Origin: an uncultured Eubacteriales bacterium
Lineage (GTDB): Bacteria > Bacillota > Clostridia > Monoglobales > Monoglobaceae
Length of the DNA stretch: 8,200 nucleotides
Assembly: GCA_900550775.1 (NCBI GenBank)
Contig: URTH01000070.1
Span: 1 to 8,200 of the forward strand
Reading direction: 5' to 3'
In this document: positions 1 to 6,316 of the stretch, one piece after another
Position numbering within the stretch: the stretch's first letter is position 1
How the letters are laid out: each line of letters opens with the position of its first letter
The notes under the pieces: model-generated
What the model was told of the DNA's origin: nothing
Database searches by the model: none
The model's input: the letters and a program-made list of their open reading frames with translations, nothing else
Made by a program: the position numbers and the translations under genes

Positions 1-1093
1 GCTGGAGATCATAGGTTGCAACCTTCGGGGACGGAATGAGGGCGCGGTCCTCGCCCGGGTACTCCTTCTCAACGCCGCCGTTGAAGAAGAACGTAACGTG
101 CGCGTACTTCTCGGTCTCGGCAATGCGGAGCTGGGTCATACCCAGATCGGAGATATATTCGCCGAACGTGTTCTTCAGGCTCTGCGACTTGAAGGCGATC
201 TCCACGCCCGGAATAGTAGCATCGTACTGCGTCATGCAGACGTAGTGGATCTTAGGCTGTACGCGCTCAAAGCCGGTGAATTCCGGATCAACGAATGCAC
301 GGGTGATCTCACGCGCACGGTCGGGACGGAAGTTTGCGAAGATGATCGCGTCATCGTCCTTGACGGTCGCGCCCTCGGTAACGATAACCGGAACAACGAA
401 CTCGTCGGTTACGCCGTTTGCGTAGGACTGCTCCATGGCCTCGTGTGCGGTAGCAGCGTGCTCGCCTTCGCCGAGTGCGATAGCGTTGTACGCCTTCTGT
501 ACGCGATCCCAGCGGTTATCACGATCCATTGCGTAGTAACGGCCGGATACGGTTGCGATGCAGCCGACCTCAACAGCGTCGATCTTGGCCTGCAGGCGGT
601 CGATATACTCAATACCGGACTGCGGCGGCGTGTCGCGGCCGTCCATGAAGCAGTGGAAGCAAACCTTGCGCAGACCATTGCGGCGTGCCAGCTCGAGCAG
701 CGCAAACATGTGGTCAATGTGGGAATGCACACCACCGTCAGACAGCAGACCGAAAATGTGCAGGGTGGAATCGAACCACTTGCACTGGTTAATAGCGCTC
801 ATCAGAGCCGGATTCTCGAAGAAATCGCCGTCCTGGATGGCCTTGGTGATGCGGGTCAGCTCCTGATATACAATGCGGCCTGCACCGATGTTGGTGTGGC
901 CAACCTCGGAGTTGCCCATCTGGCCGTCCGGCAGACCAACGTCCATGCCGGATGCGTGTACGATCGTATGGGGGCATTCCTTCATATACCGGTCCATGTT
1001 CGGGGTTTTTGCCGCATAGATCGCATTTCCGTCATGACGTTCGTTGACACCGTAACCGTCCATAATAATCAATGCATACGGTTTTTTGCTCAT
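1..1093 (-). CDS. gpmI: 2,3-bisphosphoglycerate-independent phosphoglycerate mutase, C-terminus cut by window edge
   Basis: Interconverts 3-phosphoglycerate and 2-phosphoglycerate in the cytoplasm; the family is a di-manganese enzyme of the alkaline phosphatase superfamily. 364 codons are visible of a usual ~510. The N-terminus has the metal ligand Asp12 (IMDGYG) and the phosphoserine nucleophile Ser62 (MGNSEVGH). His123 (SDGGVHSH) and Arg153-Asp154 (MDGRDTPP) of the substrate-binding domain follow, then FRPDRARE from about residue 255 and EKYAHVT at 328-334. These numbers agree with the Bacillus enzyme for the first four sites. The window ends inside the conserved VATYDLQ stretch, so the C-terminal metal ligands lie outside. 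AGGAGG at 1104-1109 precedes the ATG by 10 bases. It starts 19 bases after tpiA and is surely co-transcribed with it. In Bacillus spores this enzyme's Mn and pH sensitivity lets 3-phosphoglycerate accumulate; whether that holds here is inference. Confidence 0.97.
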   Translation of the reverse strand, partial: MSKKPYALIIMDGYGVNERHDGNAIYAAKTPNMDRYMKECPHTIVHASGMDVGLPDGQMGNSEVGHTNIGAGRIVYQELTRITKAIQDGDFFENPALMSAINQCKWFDSTLHIFGLLSDGGVHSHIDHMFALLELARRNGLRKVCFHCFMDGRDTPPQSGIEYIDRLQAKIDAVEVGCIATVSGRYYAMDRDNRWDRVQKAYNAIALGEGEHAATAHEAMEQSYANGVTDEFVVPVIVTEGATVKDDDAIIFANFRPDRAREITRAFVDPEFTGFERVQPKIHYVCMTQYDATIPGVEIAFKSQSLKNTFGEYISDLGMTQLRIAETEKYAHVTFFFNGGVEKEYPGEDRALIPSPKVATYDLQ

Positions 1094-1112
1094 AGTCTTT
1101 CTGCCTCCTGCC

Positions 1113-1865
1113 TTATTTTGCTGCTGCAACAATGATCGAAAAGTCCTCGGCCTTTAAGCTTGCGCCGCCGATCAGACCGCCGTCAATGTTCGGCTTTGCC
1201 AAAAGCTCTGCCGCATTGCCGGCGTTCATGCTGCCGCCGTACTGAATCCGGATTGCCTCTGCAACGTCATTGCCGTACAGGCCGCAGATGGTCGCACGGA
1301 TAATGCCGCAAACCTCGTCAGCCTGATCCGCCGTTGCGGTCTTGCCGGTGCCGATTGCCCAAACCGGCTCATAAGCGATGACGATGTTTTTGGCATCCTC
1401 TGCCGAAATACCCAAAAATGCAATCTTGGTCTGGCGGCGTACCGTATCGTCCATGATGCCCTGCTCTCTCTCGGTCAGGCTCTCACCCACGCAAACAATC
1501 GGGGTCAGACCGGCTGCAATAGCCGCCTTGGTTCTCAAATTCACGGTTTCGTCCGTCTCGCCAAAATACTGACGGCGCTCGGAATGGCCGATAATCACGT
1601 AGGAAACACCGGCCTCTTTTAGCATGTTGCCGGCCAGCTCGCCGGTATACGCGCCGCTCTCTTTAAAATGTACGTTCTGTGCGCCGACAGCAATGTTGCT
1701 GCCCTTTAATTCTTCTACCACCGAAGGAATGCAGATCGCGGTCGGGCAAACTACGACATCACATGCCGCATCCTTTACCTTGTCCTTCATCGCAGCGACC
1801 AAAGCCTTTGCCTCGGACGGGGTTTTATTCATCTTCCAGTTTCCTGCAATAATCTTTTTTCTCAT
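1113..1865 (-). CDS. tpiA: Triose-phosphate isomerase
   Basis: Interconverts dihydroxyacetone phosphate and glyceraldehyde 3-phosphate, a cytoplasmic TIM-barrel homodimer. All catalytic signatures are present in 250 residues, the normal family length: Asn9 and Lys11 in GNWKMN, the electrophile His94 in GHSERR, the base Glu166 in AYEPVW, the flexible phosphate-gripping loop [11 protein letters not shown] (167-177), and phosphate-binding YGGS (209-212) and DGGLIGGAS (228-236). The ATG at 1863-1865 is preceded by AAAGGA at 1875-1880 with 9 bases of spacing. It lies second in pgk-tpiA-gpmI, 197 bases after the pgk stop codon and 19 bases before gpmI. No strong promoter is visible in the upstream gap, so read-through from pgk is the default assumption. 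Nothing in the protein is unusual. Confidence 0.98.
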   Translation of the reverse strand: MRKKIIAGNWKMNKTPSEAKALVAAMKDKVKDAACDVVVCPTAICIPSVVEELKGSNIAVGAQNVHFKESGAYTGELAGNMLKEAGVSYVIIGHSERRQYFGETDETVNLRTKAAIAAGLTPIVCVGESLTEREQGIMDDTVRRQTKIAFLGISAEDAKNIVIAYEPVWAIGTGKTATADQADEVCGIIRATICGLYGNDVAEAIRIQYGGSMNAGNAAELLAKPNIDGGLIGGASLKAEDFSIIVAAAK

Positions 1866-2061
1866 GATATATCATCCTTTCTTTGTTATGCTAACATGAC
1901 GTTAGTAATCCGAACACGCCTGAAAAGGCAAATTTCGGCATCTTTCGGCTACCGTATGATCGCGTATTTTAACGCTTTATCTTATATCTTCGTCTGACAT
2001 TCACGGCTGCCGACAGGCAAAAGACCGAAACAATTTTCATGCTCCGGCCTTATTTTGCATC
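1866..2061 (-). other. Long pgk-tpiA intergenic region, no recognised element
   Basis: This 196-base stretch within an otherwise tight cluster holds the tpiA ribosome binding site (1875-1880). It also has several short inverted repeats as read on the minus strand: CTAAC-n5-GTTAG just before the RBS, GCCT-TTTC-AGGC at 1918-1929, GCGT-n6-ACGC and TGCC-n4-GGCA at 2008-2019. The heptamer GCCGAAA occurs twice, 10 bases apart. No stem is followed by a U run, so I see no intrinsic terminator, and no -35/-10 pair comes close to consensus. A 23-codon ATG frame (2040 down to 1969) is present with only a weak ribosome binding site. I cannot assign a riboswitch or RNA family to it. Confidence 0.5.
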
Positions 2062-3264
2062 TTATTTCTCATCCAGTGCTGCAACACCGGGCAGTTCCTT
2101 ACCCTCTAAGAATTCCATCGAGGCGCCGCCGCCGGTCGAGATGTGGGTCATCTTATCGCCAAAGCCCAGCTGGTTGACTGCCGCCGCACTGTCGCCGCCG
2201 CCGATGATGGTGGTTGCGTCTGTGTTCGCCAAAGCTTCTGCAACGGCAATGGTACCCTTTGCCAGAGTCGGGTTTTCAAATACGCCCATCGGCCCGTTCC
2301 AAACAACCGTTTTCGCCGTTTTAACCTGCTGCGCGAACAGTTCACGGGTCTTTTCGCCGATGTCAAGGCCTTCCATATCGGCCGGAATTGCGTCAGCCGG
2401 TACGGTCTTTACTTCGATTTCCGCATCGATCGGATTCGGGAAGTCCTTGGTTACAACGGTATCGATCGGAAGAAGCAGCGTCTTGCCGAGATCCTTTGCT
2501 TTTTTCATCATCTCTTTACAATACTCAATCTTCTCATCGTCAACCAACGATTTGCCGACCTCGTATCCGTTTGCTTTCATAAAGGTATATGCCATACCGC
2601 CGCCGATGATCAGCGTGTCGCATTTATCGAGAAGGTTGGAAATTACGTTCAGCTTATCCGCAACCTTTGCGCCGCCCAGGATGGCAACCAGCGGACGTAC
2701 CGGGTTGTCAATGGCGTTGCCCAAAAAGTCCAGCTCCTTGCCGAGCAGATAGCCGGCAACCGCAGGCTTTAAGTATTCCGTCACGCCGACCGTTGAGCAG
2801 TGTGCACGGTGTGCGCTGCCGAATGCATCGTTCACAAACATGTCGGCAAGCGATGCCAGCTCCTTGCTGAAGGCCTCACCGTTCTTGGTCTCCTCCGCAC
2901 GGTATCTGGTGTTTTGCAGAAGTACCACGTCGCCGTCCTTCATGGCAGCAACCGCAGCCTTTGCGTTTTCGCCGACTACGTTATCGTCTGCCGCAAAAAC
3001 AACCTCTTTGCCGAGATGCTCGGACAGGCGTGCGGCAACCGGTGCCAAAGACAACTCCGGTTTCGGCTCACCCTTGGGCTTGCCCATGTGAGAGCAAAGG
3101 ATGACCTTTGCTCCGTCCTGAATCAGCTTTTGAATGGTCGGAAGTGCACCCTTGATTCTGGTCTCGTCTGTGATTTTGCCGTCCTTGATCGGTACGTTAA
3201 AGTCGCAGCGAACCAAGACCTTCTTTCCTTTTGCCGAAATGTCGTCTACCGTTTTTTTGTTCAT
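2062..3264 (-). CDS. pgk: Phosphoglycerate kinase
   Basis: Transfers phosphate from 1,3-bisphosphoglycerate to ADP, the first ATP-yielding step of glycolysis; a cytoplasmic two-domain hinge enzyme. Its 400 residues match the usual bacterial length. The N-terminal 3-phosphoglycerate site shows RCDFNVP (19-25), DETRI (33-37), SHMGKPKG (58-65), NTRYRAEE (118-125) and AHRAHCS (151-157). The C-terminal nucleotide domain shows LGGAKVADK (196-204), GGGMAYTF (221-228), WNGPMGVFE (322-330), GGGDSAAAV (355-363) and [18 protein letters not shown] at 377-393. The ATG at 3262-3264 follows GGAGGT at 3271-3276 with ideal spacing. It is the first gene of the glycolytic cluster and has its own promoter. No gapA lies upstream in this window, unlike the common gapA-pgk-tpiA-gpmI-eno order. 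Confidence 0.98.
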   Translation of the reverse strand: MNKKTVDDISAKGKKVLVRCDFNVPIKDGKITDETRIKGALPTIQKLIQDGAKVILCSHMGKPKGEPKPELSLAPVAARLSEHLGKEVVFAADDNVVGENAKAAVAAMKDGDVVLLQNTRYRAEETKNGEAFSKELASLADMFVNDAFGSAHRAHCSTVGVTEYLKPAVAGYLLGKELDFLGNAIDNPVRPLVAILGGAKVADKLNVISNLLDKCDTLIIGGGMAYTFMKANGYEVGKSLVDDEKIEYCKEMMKKAKDLGKTLLLPIDTVVTKDFPNPIDAEIEVKTVPADAIPADMEGLDIGEKTRELFAQQVKTAKTVVWNGPMGVFENPTLAKGTIAVAEALANTDATTIIGGGDSAAAVNQLGFGDKMTHISTGGGASMEFLEGKELPGVAALDEK

Positions 3265-3293
3265 GCTAAGACCTCCAAAAAAGATATTAAACT

Positions 3294-3305
3294 CCCCGTA
3301 CGGGG
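3294..3305 (-). promoter_or_regulatory. GC-rich palindrome in the pgk leader
   Basis: CCCCGTACGGGG is a perfect 12-base palindrome that can fold as a 4-bp all-GC stem with a GUAC loop in the pgk mRNA. It lies 17 bases upstream of the pgk Shine-Dalgarno sequence and about 40 bases after the predicted transcription start. It is not followed by a U run, so it is not a terminator. It could be a leader hairpin or a dyad bound by a protein; which of these is unknown. Confidence 0.4.
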
Positions 3306-3327
3306 GATGATTTTATACAAACATCAC

Positions 3328-3341
3328 GCGGATCGCTCCGC
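3328..3341 (-). promoter_or_regulatory. 5'-terminal hairpin of the predicted pgk mRNA
   Basis: Read on the minus strand, GCGGA-GCGA-TCCGC forms a 5-bp GC-rich stem closed by a GCGA loop, which is of the stable GNRA class. The promoter at 3349-3377 predicts a start at about 3342, so the stem would begin within one or two bases of the mRNA 5' end. Hairpins in that position are known to protect bacterial transcripts from 5'-dependent decay; that role here is inference. Confidence 0.45.
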
Positions 3342-3348
3342 CTTTTTC

Positions 3349-3377
3349 ATTGTAACCCAAATGACAAAATTTATCAA
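3349..3377 (-). promoter_or_regulatory. Vegetative (sigma-A type) promoter of pgk
   Basis: The -35 box TTGATA (3372-3377) and the -10 box TACAAT (3349-3354) are separated by exactly 17 bases; each matches consensus at five of six positions. The predicted start is at about 3342, giving a leader of roughly 78 bases. The sequence immediately upstream of the -35 is extremely A/T-rich and could act as an UP element. This should drive pgk-tpiA-gpmI at a high constitutive level. Confidence 0.8.
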
Positions 3378-3380
3378 GAG

Positions 3381-3409
3381 TTTTTTGGAATTTTTTCGTT
3401 AAAAAATTC
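3381..3409 (-). promoter_or_regulatory. Phased A/T tracts and AT inverted repeat upstream of the pgk -35 box
   Basis: Six-base A/T tracts begin at 3381 (T6), 3391 (T6) and 3401 (A6), a 10-base period matching the helical repeat; another T6 starts at 3423. The last two tracts of the trio are the arms of a perfect 9+4+9 inverted repeat (3388-3409, loop AACG on the minus strand). Phased A-tracts bend DNA, and A-tracts just above a -35 box are typical UP elements contacted by the RNA polymerase alpha C-terminal domain. The element ends 3 bases above the -35 box. Confidence 0.55.
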
Positions 3410-3426
3410 ACTATCTGCACGGTTTT

Positions 3427-4356
3427 TTAAAATTGCAGAAGCATTTTTGCCAGCGTCATCATCACCGGGATGGTCACCGCCGAAATCAGGGTGGTAATCA
3501 CAACCGCGCCGGATGCAAACGAAACGTCACGGTGATAGACATTGGCAAGCATCGAAACCGCCGTTGCGGTCGGCGTGACCGAGCAGATGGCCGCCACAAT
3601 TTTAACCTCATGGCTGAGCGGCAGCAGGTATAAAAGGCCGATCAGAATACCGGGAAGCACCAGCAGCTTTAAGGCGCTCAGCCGCAGATAGGCCGGCGTT
3701 TTAAAAATGGCCTTTAAATCGGCCTGTGCCAAAAATCCGCCCAGCACCAGCATCGCAAGCGGCGTATTTAAAAAGCCGATCTGGTATACCGCCTGATAAA
3801 TCGGCGCCGGCAGCTTGACGGGCGAAAACAGCAAAAGCAGTCCCAGCACCACCGCAATCAGTCCGGGGTTTTGCAGAATCTGTTTGGTGCGGATCGGTTC
3901 GCCGGGCGCAAGCGTGCGGCTGCCGTACGTCCAAAACAGAATATTTAACAAAATAATGTTGGTCGATCCCAAAAAAACGCCGGTCTCGCCGGCAAGCGCC
4001 AGCATGAGCGGAATCGCCATAAATCCGTTATTTGGAAAAGCCACGGCCAATCGGCTCTCGGCGCAGTGGGGCGCGTCAATGTCTCGATAGACGAGCCGAA
4101 CCGCCAGGATATGCACCGCGTAAAGCAGCGCACTCACCAAAAACATCACCACCCAGTCAAAAAAGACTTCCTTGGAAAATTCACGCTGAAACGAAGTCAG
4201 CAGCACCATGGGTGTGACGATCTTTAAAAGCAGCTGGGACAACTCCGCAAGGCCGTGCTCGGTCAAAACCCGAAAACGGTACAAAAGATAACCGGCCGCC
4301 ACCATCAAAAACATGGTAAGAATTTGCTGATCTACCGTAAGAAAATATGCAAGCAT
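3427..4356 (-). CDS. AEC (auxin efflux carrier) family transporter
   Basis: An integral membrane carrier of the AEC family, whose bacterial members are linked to export or uptake of malate and other organic acids; the substrate cannot be read from sequence. The 309 residues are almost wholly hydrophobic, with about ten membrane segments in two halves (roughly 11-28, 37-56, 68-90, 103-122, 125-145, then 163-180, 196-212, 225-248, 252-270, 281-308). Family landmarks are AVAFPNNGFMAIPL (104-117), NPGLIAVVLG (163-172), NTPLAMLVLGG (197-207) and ASGAVVITTLISAVTIP (281-297). I chose the ATG at 4354-4356 because GGAGGG (4365-4370) sits 8 bases before it; the frame extends 9 codons further to a TTG without support. 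It is transcribed toward pgk, ends 50 bases above the pgk -35 box, and has no clear terminator of its own. Confidence 0.9.
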   Translation of the reverse strand: MLAYFLTVDQQILTMFLMVAAGYLLYRFRVLTEHGLAELSQLLLKIVTPMVLLTSFQREFSKEVFFDWVVMFLVSALLYAVHILAVRLVYRDIDAPHCAESRLAVAFPNNGFMAIPLMLALAGETGVFLGSTNIILLNILFWTYGSRTLAPGEPIRTKQILQNPGLIAVVLGLLLLFSPVKLPAPIYQAVYQIGFLNTPLAMLVLGGFLAQADLKAIFKTPAYLRLSALKLLVLPGILIGLLYLLPLSHEVKIVAAICSVTPTATAVSMLANVYHRDVSFASGAVVITTLISAVTIPVMMTLAKMLLQF

Positions 4357-4417
4357 TGTTGTTTCCCTCCAAAAATCGGGCAAGGTGCACCGCGATCATG
4401 CAGAATGCCCGTCCCCT

Positions 4418-4446
4418 ATTGTATCAAACAGGGCGAAAAAGCGCAA
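4418..4446 (-). promoter_or_regulatory. Extended -10 promoter of the AEC transporter gene
   Basis: On the minus strand TACAAT (4418-4423) is preceded by the TGn element (TGA), giving an extended -10. A partial -35 box TTGCGC (4441-4446, three of six matches) lies 17 bases upstream. The predicted start near 4411 gives a leader of about 55 bases up to the GGAGGG-ATG at 4356. The extended -10 can make up for the weak -35. Confidence 0.6.
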
Positions 4447-4515
4447 GGTTTTCTCATGATTTTTTTCATCGCACGGCAAAAAGAGATAAATCGGAATAAG
4501 CCGCCGGACGATTTT

Positions 4516-4536
4516 CCTTTTCGGCAAGCGAAAAGG
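4516..4536. repeat. Perfect inverted repeat upstream of gpr
   Basis: CCTTTTCG and CGAAAAGG flank a 5-base GCAAG spacer, an 8-bp perfect dyad in the 244-base divergent region between the AEC gene and gpr. No T run follows on either strand, so it is not a terminator. It lies 64 bases before the gpr start codon and about 70 bases above the AEC -35 box, a suitable place for an operator of gpr. No regulator can be named. Confidence 0.45.
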
Positions 4537-4552
4537 GCAGCATTCCATAAAT
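4524..4552 (+). promoter_or_regulatory. Possible forespore-type promoter of gpr (weak)
   Basis: In Bacillus gpr is read by the forespore factors sigma-F and sigma-G, with consensus near GHATR and CATNHTA. The best pair I find is GCAAG (4524-4528) and CATAAAT (4546-4552), 17 bases apart, with a mismatch in the -35 and two in the -10. It would start transcription near 4559, about 42 bases before the ATG. The expected sigma is family knowledge and the match is poor. Note that the GCAAG is also the spacer of the inverted repeat at 4516-4536. Confidence 0.25.
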
Positions 4553-4600
4553 AAACTGCGGCACATTCGGGCAGTCTAAAAAAAGAAGGGAGGCATTGTC

Positions 4601-5590
4601 ATGCCGCAAAATGTACGATGCGATTTAGCCGTTGAGGCAAGAGAGATGCTGACAGAGATGCAGGGCACACGTCACGAAATTCCCGGCGTATCAATGGAAT
4701 CCGAGGATATTGACGGACTGATTCACATCACCAGAGTCCATGTGACCTCCAAAGAGGGCGCCGACGCACTTTTAAAAGAACCGGGGCGCTACATCACCGC
4801 CGAGATGCCGGCGCGTTTTTACGGGCAGCAGGAGATTTATGAAACCATGTGCCGCGTCTGCGCTAAAGAGCTGCAATCCATCACGCGCCGCTATCTGACG
4901 GACGAAAACGACAGTGTTTTGGTGATCGGACTCGGCAACTGGAACATTACCGCCGACGCACTGGGGCCAAAGGTGATTCATTCCCTCATGATTACCCGTC
5001 ATTTAAAGGAATACATCCCGGACGAAATCGATGAGGGCATCCGCCCGGTCAGTGCGATTGCGCCCGGCGTTCTGGGACTGACCGGCGTCGAGACCGGCGA
5101 AATTGTCAAGGGATTGGTCGATCGGATCAAGCCAAAGCTGGTTATTGCCATTGACGCGCTTTGCTCACGCAAAGTAGAGCGCGTCAACACCATTCAGTTT
5201 TCCGACACCGGCATCACACCGGGCGAGGGCGTCGGCAACAAGCGGCAGGCGCTGAACCGTGACACACTCGGTGTCCCGGTAATTGCCATCGGCGTACCGA
5301 CCGTGGTGGACGCAGCCACCATCGCCGGGGATTCGATCAACTGGGTGATCCGCCGTCTGCGCAGCGAGGCAGAGACCGCCCGGCCGCTTTACCGCTTTTT
5401 AGAGGATTTGGAGGGTGAGGATAAGTACGCCTTAATCCGCGAATCCATCAAGCCGGCTTTTGGAAACTTTATCGTTGCCCCCAAAGAGGTGGATTCCGTC
5501 ATTGACGACATCTCCCGCGTGATTGCCAACGGCATTAACATTGCACTCCATAAGGGCATCGGCCTTTCGGACGTGGACCGCTACCGCTGA
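4601..5590 (+). CDS. gpr: GPR germination endopeptidase (spore protease)
   Basis: Cleaves the small acid-soluble proteins that coat spore DNA, starting their breakdown at germination; MEROPS family A25. It is made as a zymogen in the forespore, processes itself and assembles as a tetramer. The 329 residues carry the DLAVEARE N-terminal landmark (8-15), the core VLVIGLGNWNITADALGPKV (106-125), IAPGVLGLTGVET (153-165), VIAIDALCSR (181-190), FSDTGITPGEGVGNKR (200-215) and GVPTVVDAAT (231-240). Asp119 and Asp185 correspond to the catalytic pair Asp127/Asp193 of B. megaterium, with identical spacing. GGGAGG (4588-4593) lies 7 bases before the ATG, and an in-frame TAA at 4577 rules out a longer start. 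The pro-region is thus about 8 residues shorter than in Bacillus. It is a single-gene unit, divergent from the AEC gene and ending in a strong terminator. Confidence 0.96.
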   Translation: MPQNVRCDLAVEAREMLTEMQGTRHEIPGVSMESEDIDGLIHITRVHVTSKEGADALLKEPGRYITAEMPARFYGQQEIYETMCRVCAKELQSITRRYLTDENDSVLVIGLGNWNITADALGPKVIHSLMITRHLKEYIPDEIDEGIRPVSAIAPGVLGLTGVETGEIVKGLVDRIKPKLVIAIDALCSRKVERVNTIQFSDTGITPGEGVGNKRQALNRDTLGVPVIAIGVPTVVDAATIAGDSINWVIRRLRSEAETARPLYRFLEDLEGEDKYALIRESIKPAFGNFIVAPKEVDSVIDDISRVIANGINIALHKGIGLSDVDRYR

Positions 5591-5595
5591 CACGC

Positions 5596-5645
5596 AAAAA
5601 AGCTGCAGCAAAATGGTTTTAAAACCAGATTGCTGCAGCTTTTTT
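5596..5645. terminator. Bidirectional intrinsic terminator between gpr and the lipoprotein gene
   Basis: The perfect 16-base arms at 5596-5611 and 5630-5645 contain GCTGCAGC flanked by A6 on the left and T6 on the right. Inside, a 2x2 mismatch leads to a second stem, TGGTT-TTAA-AACCA (5614-5627). Because the A run mirrors the T run, the RNA from either strand ends in a GC-rich stem plus U6. It starts 6 bases after the gpr stop and 4 bases after the convergent lipoprotein stop, so it serves both genes. Confidence 0.9.
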
Positions 5646-5648
5646 GAC

Positions 5649-6278
5649 TCACTTTCTCAGGTTTTCCACAATCGCGGCCTTATCTCCCTGAAATCTTACC
5701 ATGTTTATTTCCTCAGAAACGCTTATAACAACCAGAGGGCCTCTCATAATCGCATCCATGCGGGTAGGCTCAATATCCTTCCCATCAAGGACCTTTCTAT
5801 ACGCATCCATTTCTTCTTCCGATAAGCTCTCTTCCAGTGTTTCACTGCTGTACCACGCCGGAGGATTCAATGGATTTTCCACGCCGTTTTTGTCGAGAAA
5901 GAAATTTTTTCTCTCTCCATACTCTCTTTCGCCGGCATTTAAAAGAATTTCTTCATCGCCTTCGTCATAGACAAAGTAGGCCTGCGTAAATCCTGTCGCT
6001 GGAAAGGAGTTTTCCGCAACGGAAAATTCCATCATGAGTTTACCGTTTACCCCCAAATACGTATACTTTTCAATTTCTATCGCAACTCTGTTAGAATCCT
6101 CTTTTGCTATTTTATAATTTTCTAACACCTTCTGCGCATCCTGCCAGGAGGTCCCCCACCGCATTGAGTTTACAATAAATTTTTCCTCCGTCACATTTTC
6201 TTTCGTCTGTTCCGCAACACCGCTGCAGCCCGTCAATGCCAAGATGAAAGCCAATACAAAAAATATTATTTTTTTCAT
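5649..6278 (-). CDS. Putative lipoprotein of unknown function
   Basis: I do not recognise the family. The 209-residue product opens with MKK, a hydrophobic stretch and a lipobox LTGC with Cys18, so it should be exported and lipid-anchored on the outer face of the membrane. After a short charged linker comes an RWGTSWQDAQKVLENY segment (40-55), then mixed sequence rich in Glu and aromatics with no transmembrane segment. There is no enzyme motif and only the one cysteine. The ATG at 6276-6278 has an excellent GAGGTGA (6287-6293) 8 bases upstream. It starts 38 bases after the glgA stop with no terminator between, so it is probably last in the glgD-glgA transcript. Sample lines count to roughly 27-43% GC against about 70% in a sampled gpr line, suggesting an accessory or acquired gene. 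A secreted or stress-related role would be a guess. Confidence 0.85.
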   Translation of the reverse strand: MKKIIFFVLAFILALTGCSGVAEQTKENVTEEKFIVNSMRWGTSWQDAQKVLENYKIAKEDSNRVAIEIEKYTYLGVNGKLMMEFSVAENSFPATGFTQAYFVYDEGDEEILLNAGEREYGERKNFFLDKNGVENPLNPPAWYSSETLEESLSEEEMDAYRKVLDGKDIEPTRMDAIMRGPLVVISVSEEINMVRFQGDKAAIVENLRK

Positions 6279-6316
6279 TTATCTCCTCACCTCAATCCCT
6301 TTTTACATTGACAGCA

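Noticed and set aside
98..1135. A 345-codon open frame on the plus strand opposite gpmI
   Set aside because: Its codons lie exactly opposite gpmI codons, so a stop needs TTA, CTA or TCA in gpmI, which this gene avoids. It has no family motif, while gpmI on the other strand is beyond doubt.
2039..2772. Two long plus-strand frames (2039-2752 and 2143-2772) opposite the 3' half of pgk
   Set aside because: They are shadows of a complete, motif-perfect pgk, have low-complexity Ser/Ile/Phe-type composition and no ribosome binding site.
3328..3341. The GC-rich stem as a terminator for the AEC gene
   Set aside because: It is followed by GTGATG and not by a T run, and it lies downstream of the pgk promoter, at the predicted mRNA start.
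2800..3402. A 200-codon plus-strand frame across the pgk 5' half and its promoter
   Set aside because: It is antisense to pgk, runs through the pgk promoter and A/T tracts, and shows no protein signature.
4357..4383. A 9-codon longer N-terminus for the AEC transporter from a TTG
   Set aside because: The extension overlaps the strong GGAGGG ribosome binding site that serves the ATG at 4356, and the first membrane segment follows that ATG.
4255..4554. A 99-codon plus-strand frame entering the gap before gpr
   Set aside because: It begins antisense to the AEC gene, overlaps the AEC promoter, has no ribosome binding site and a charged, motif-free translation.
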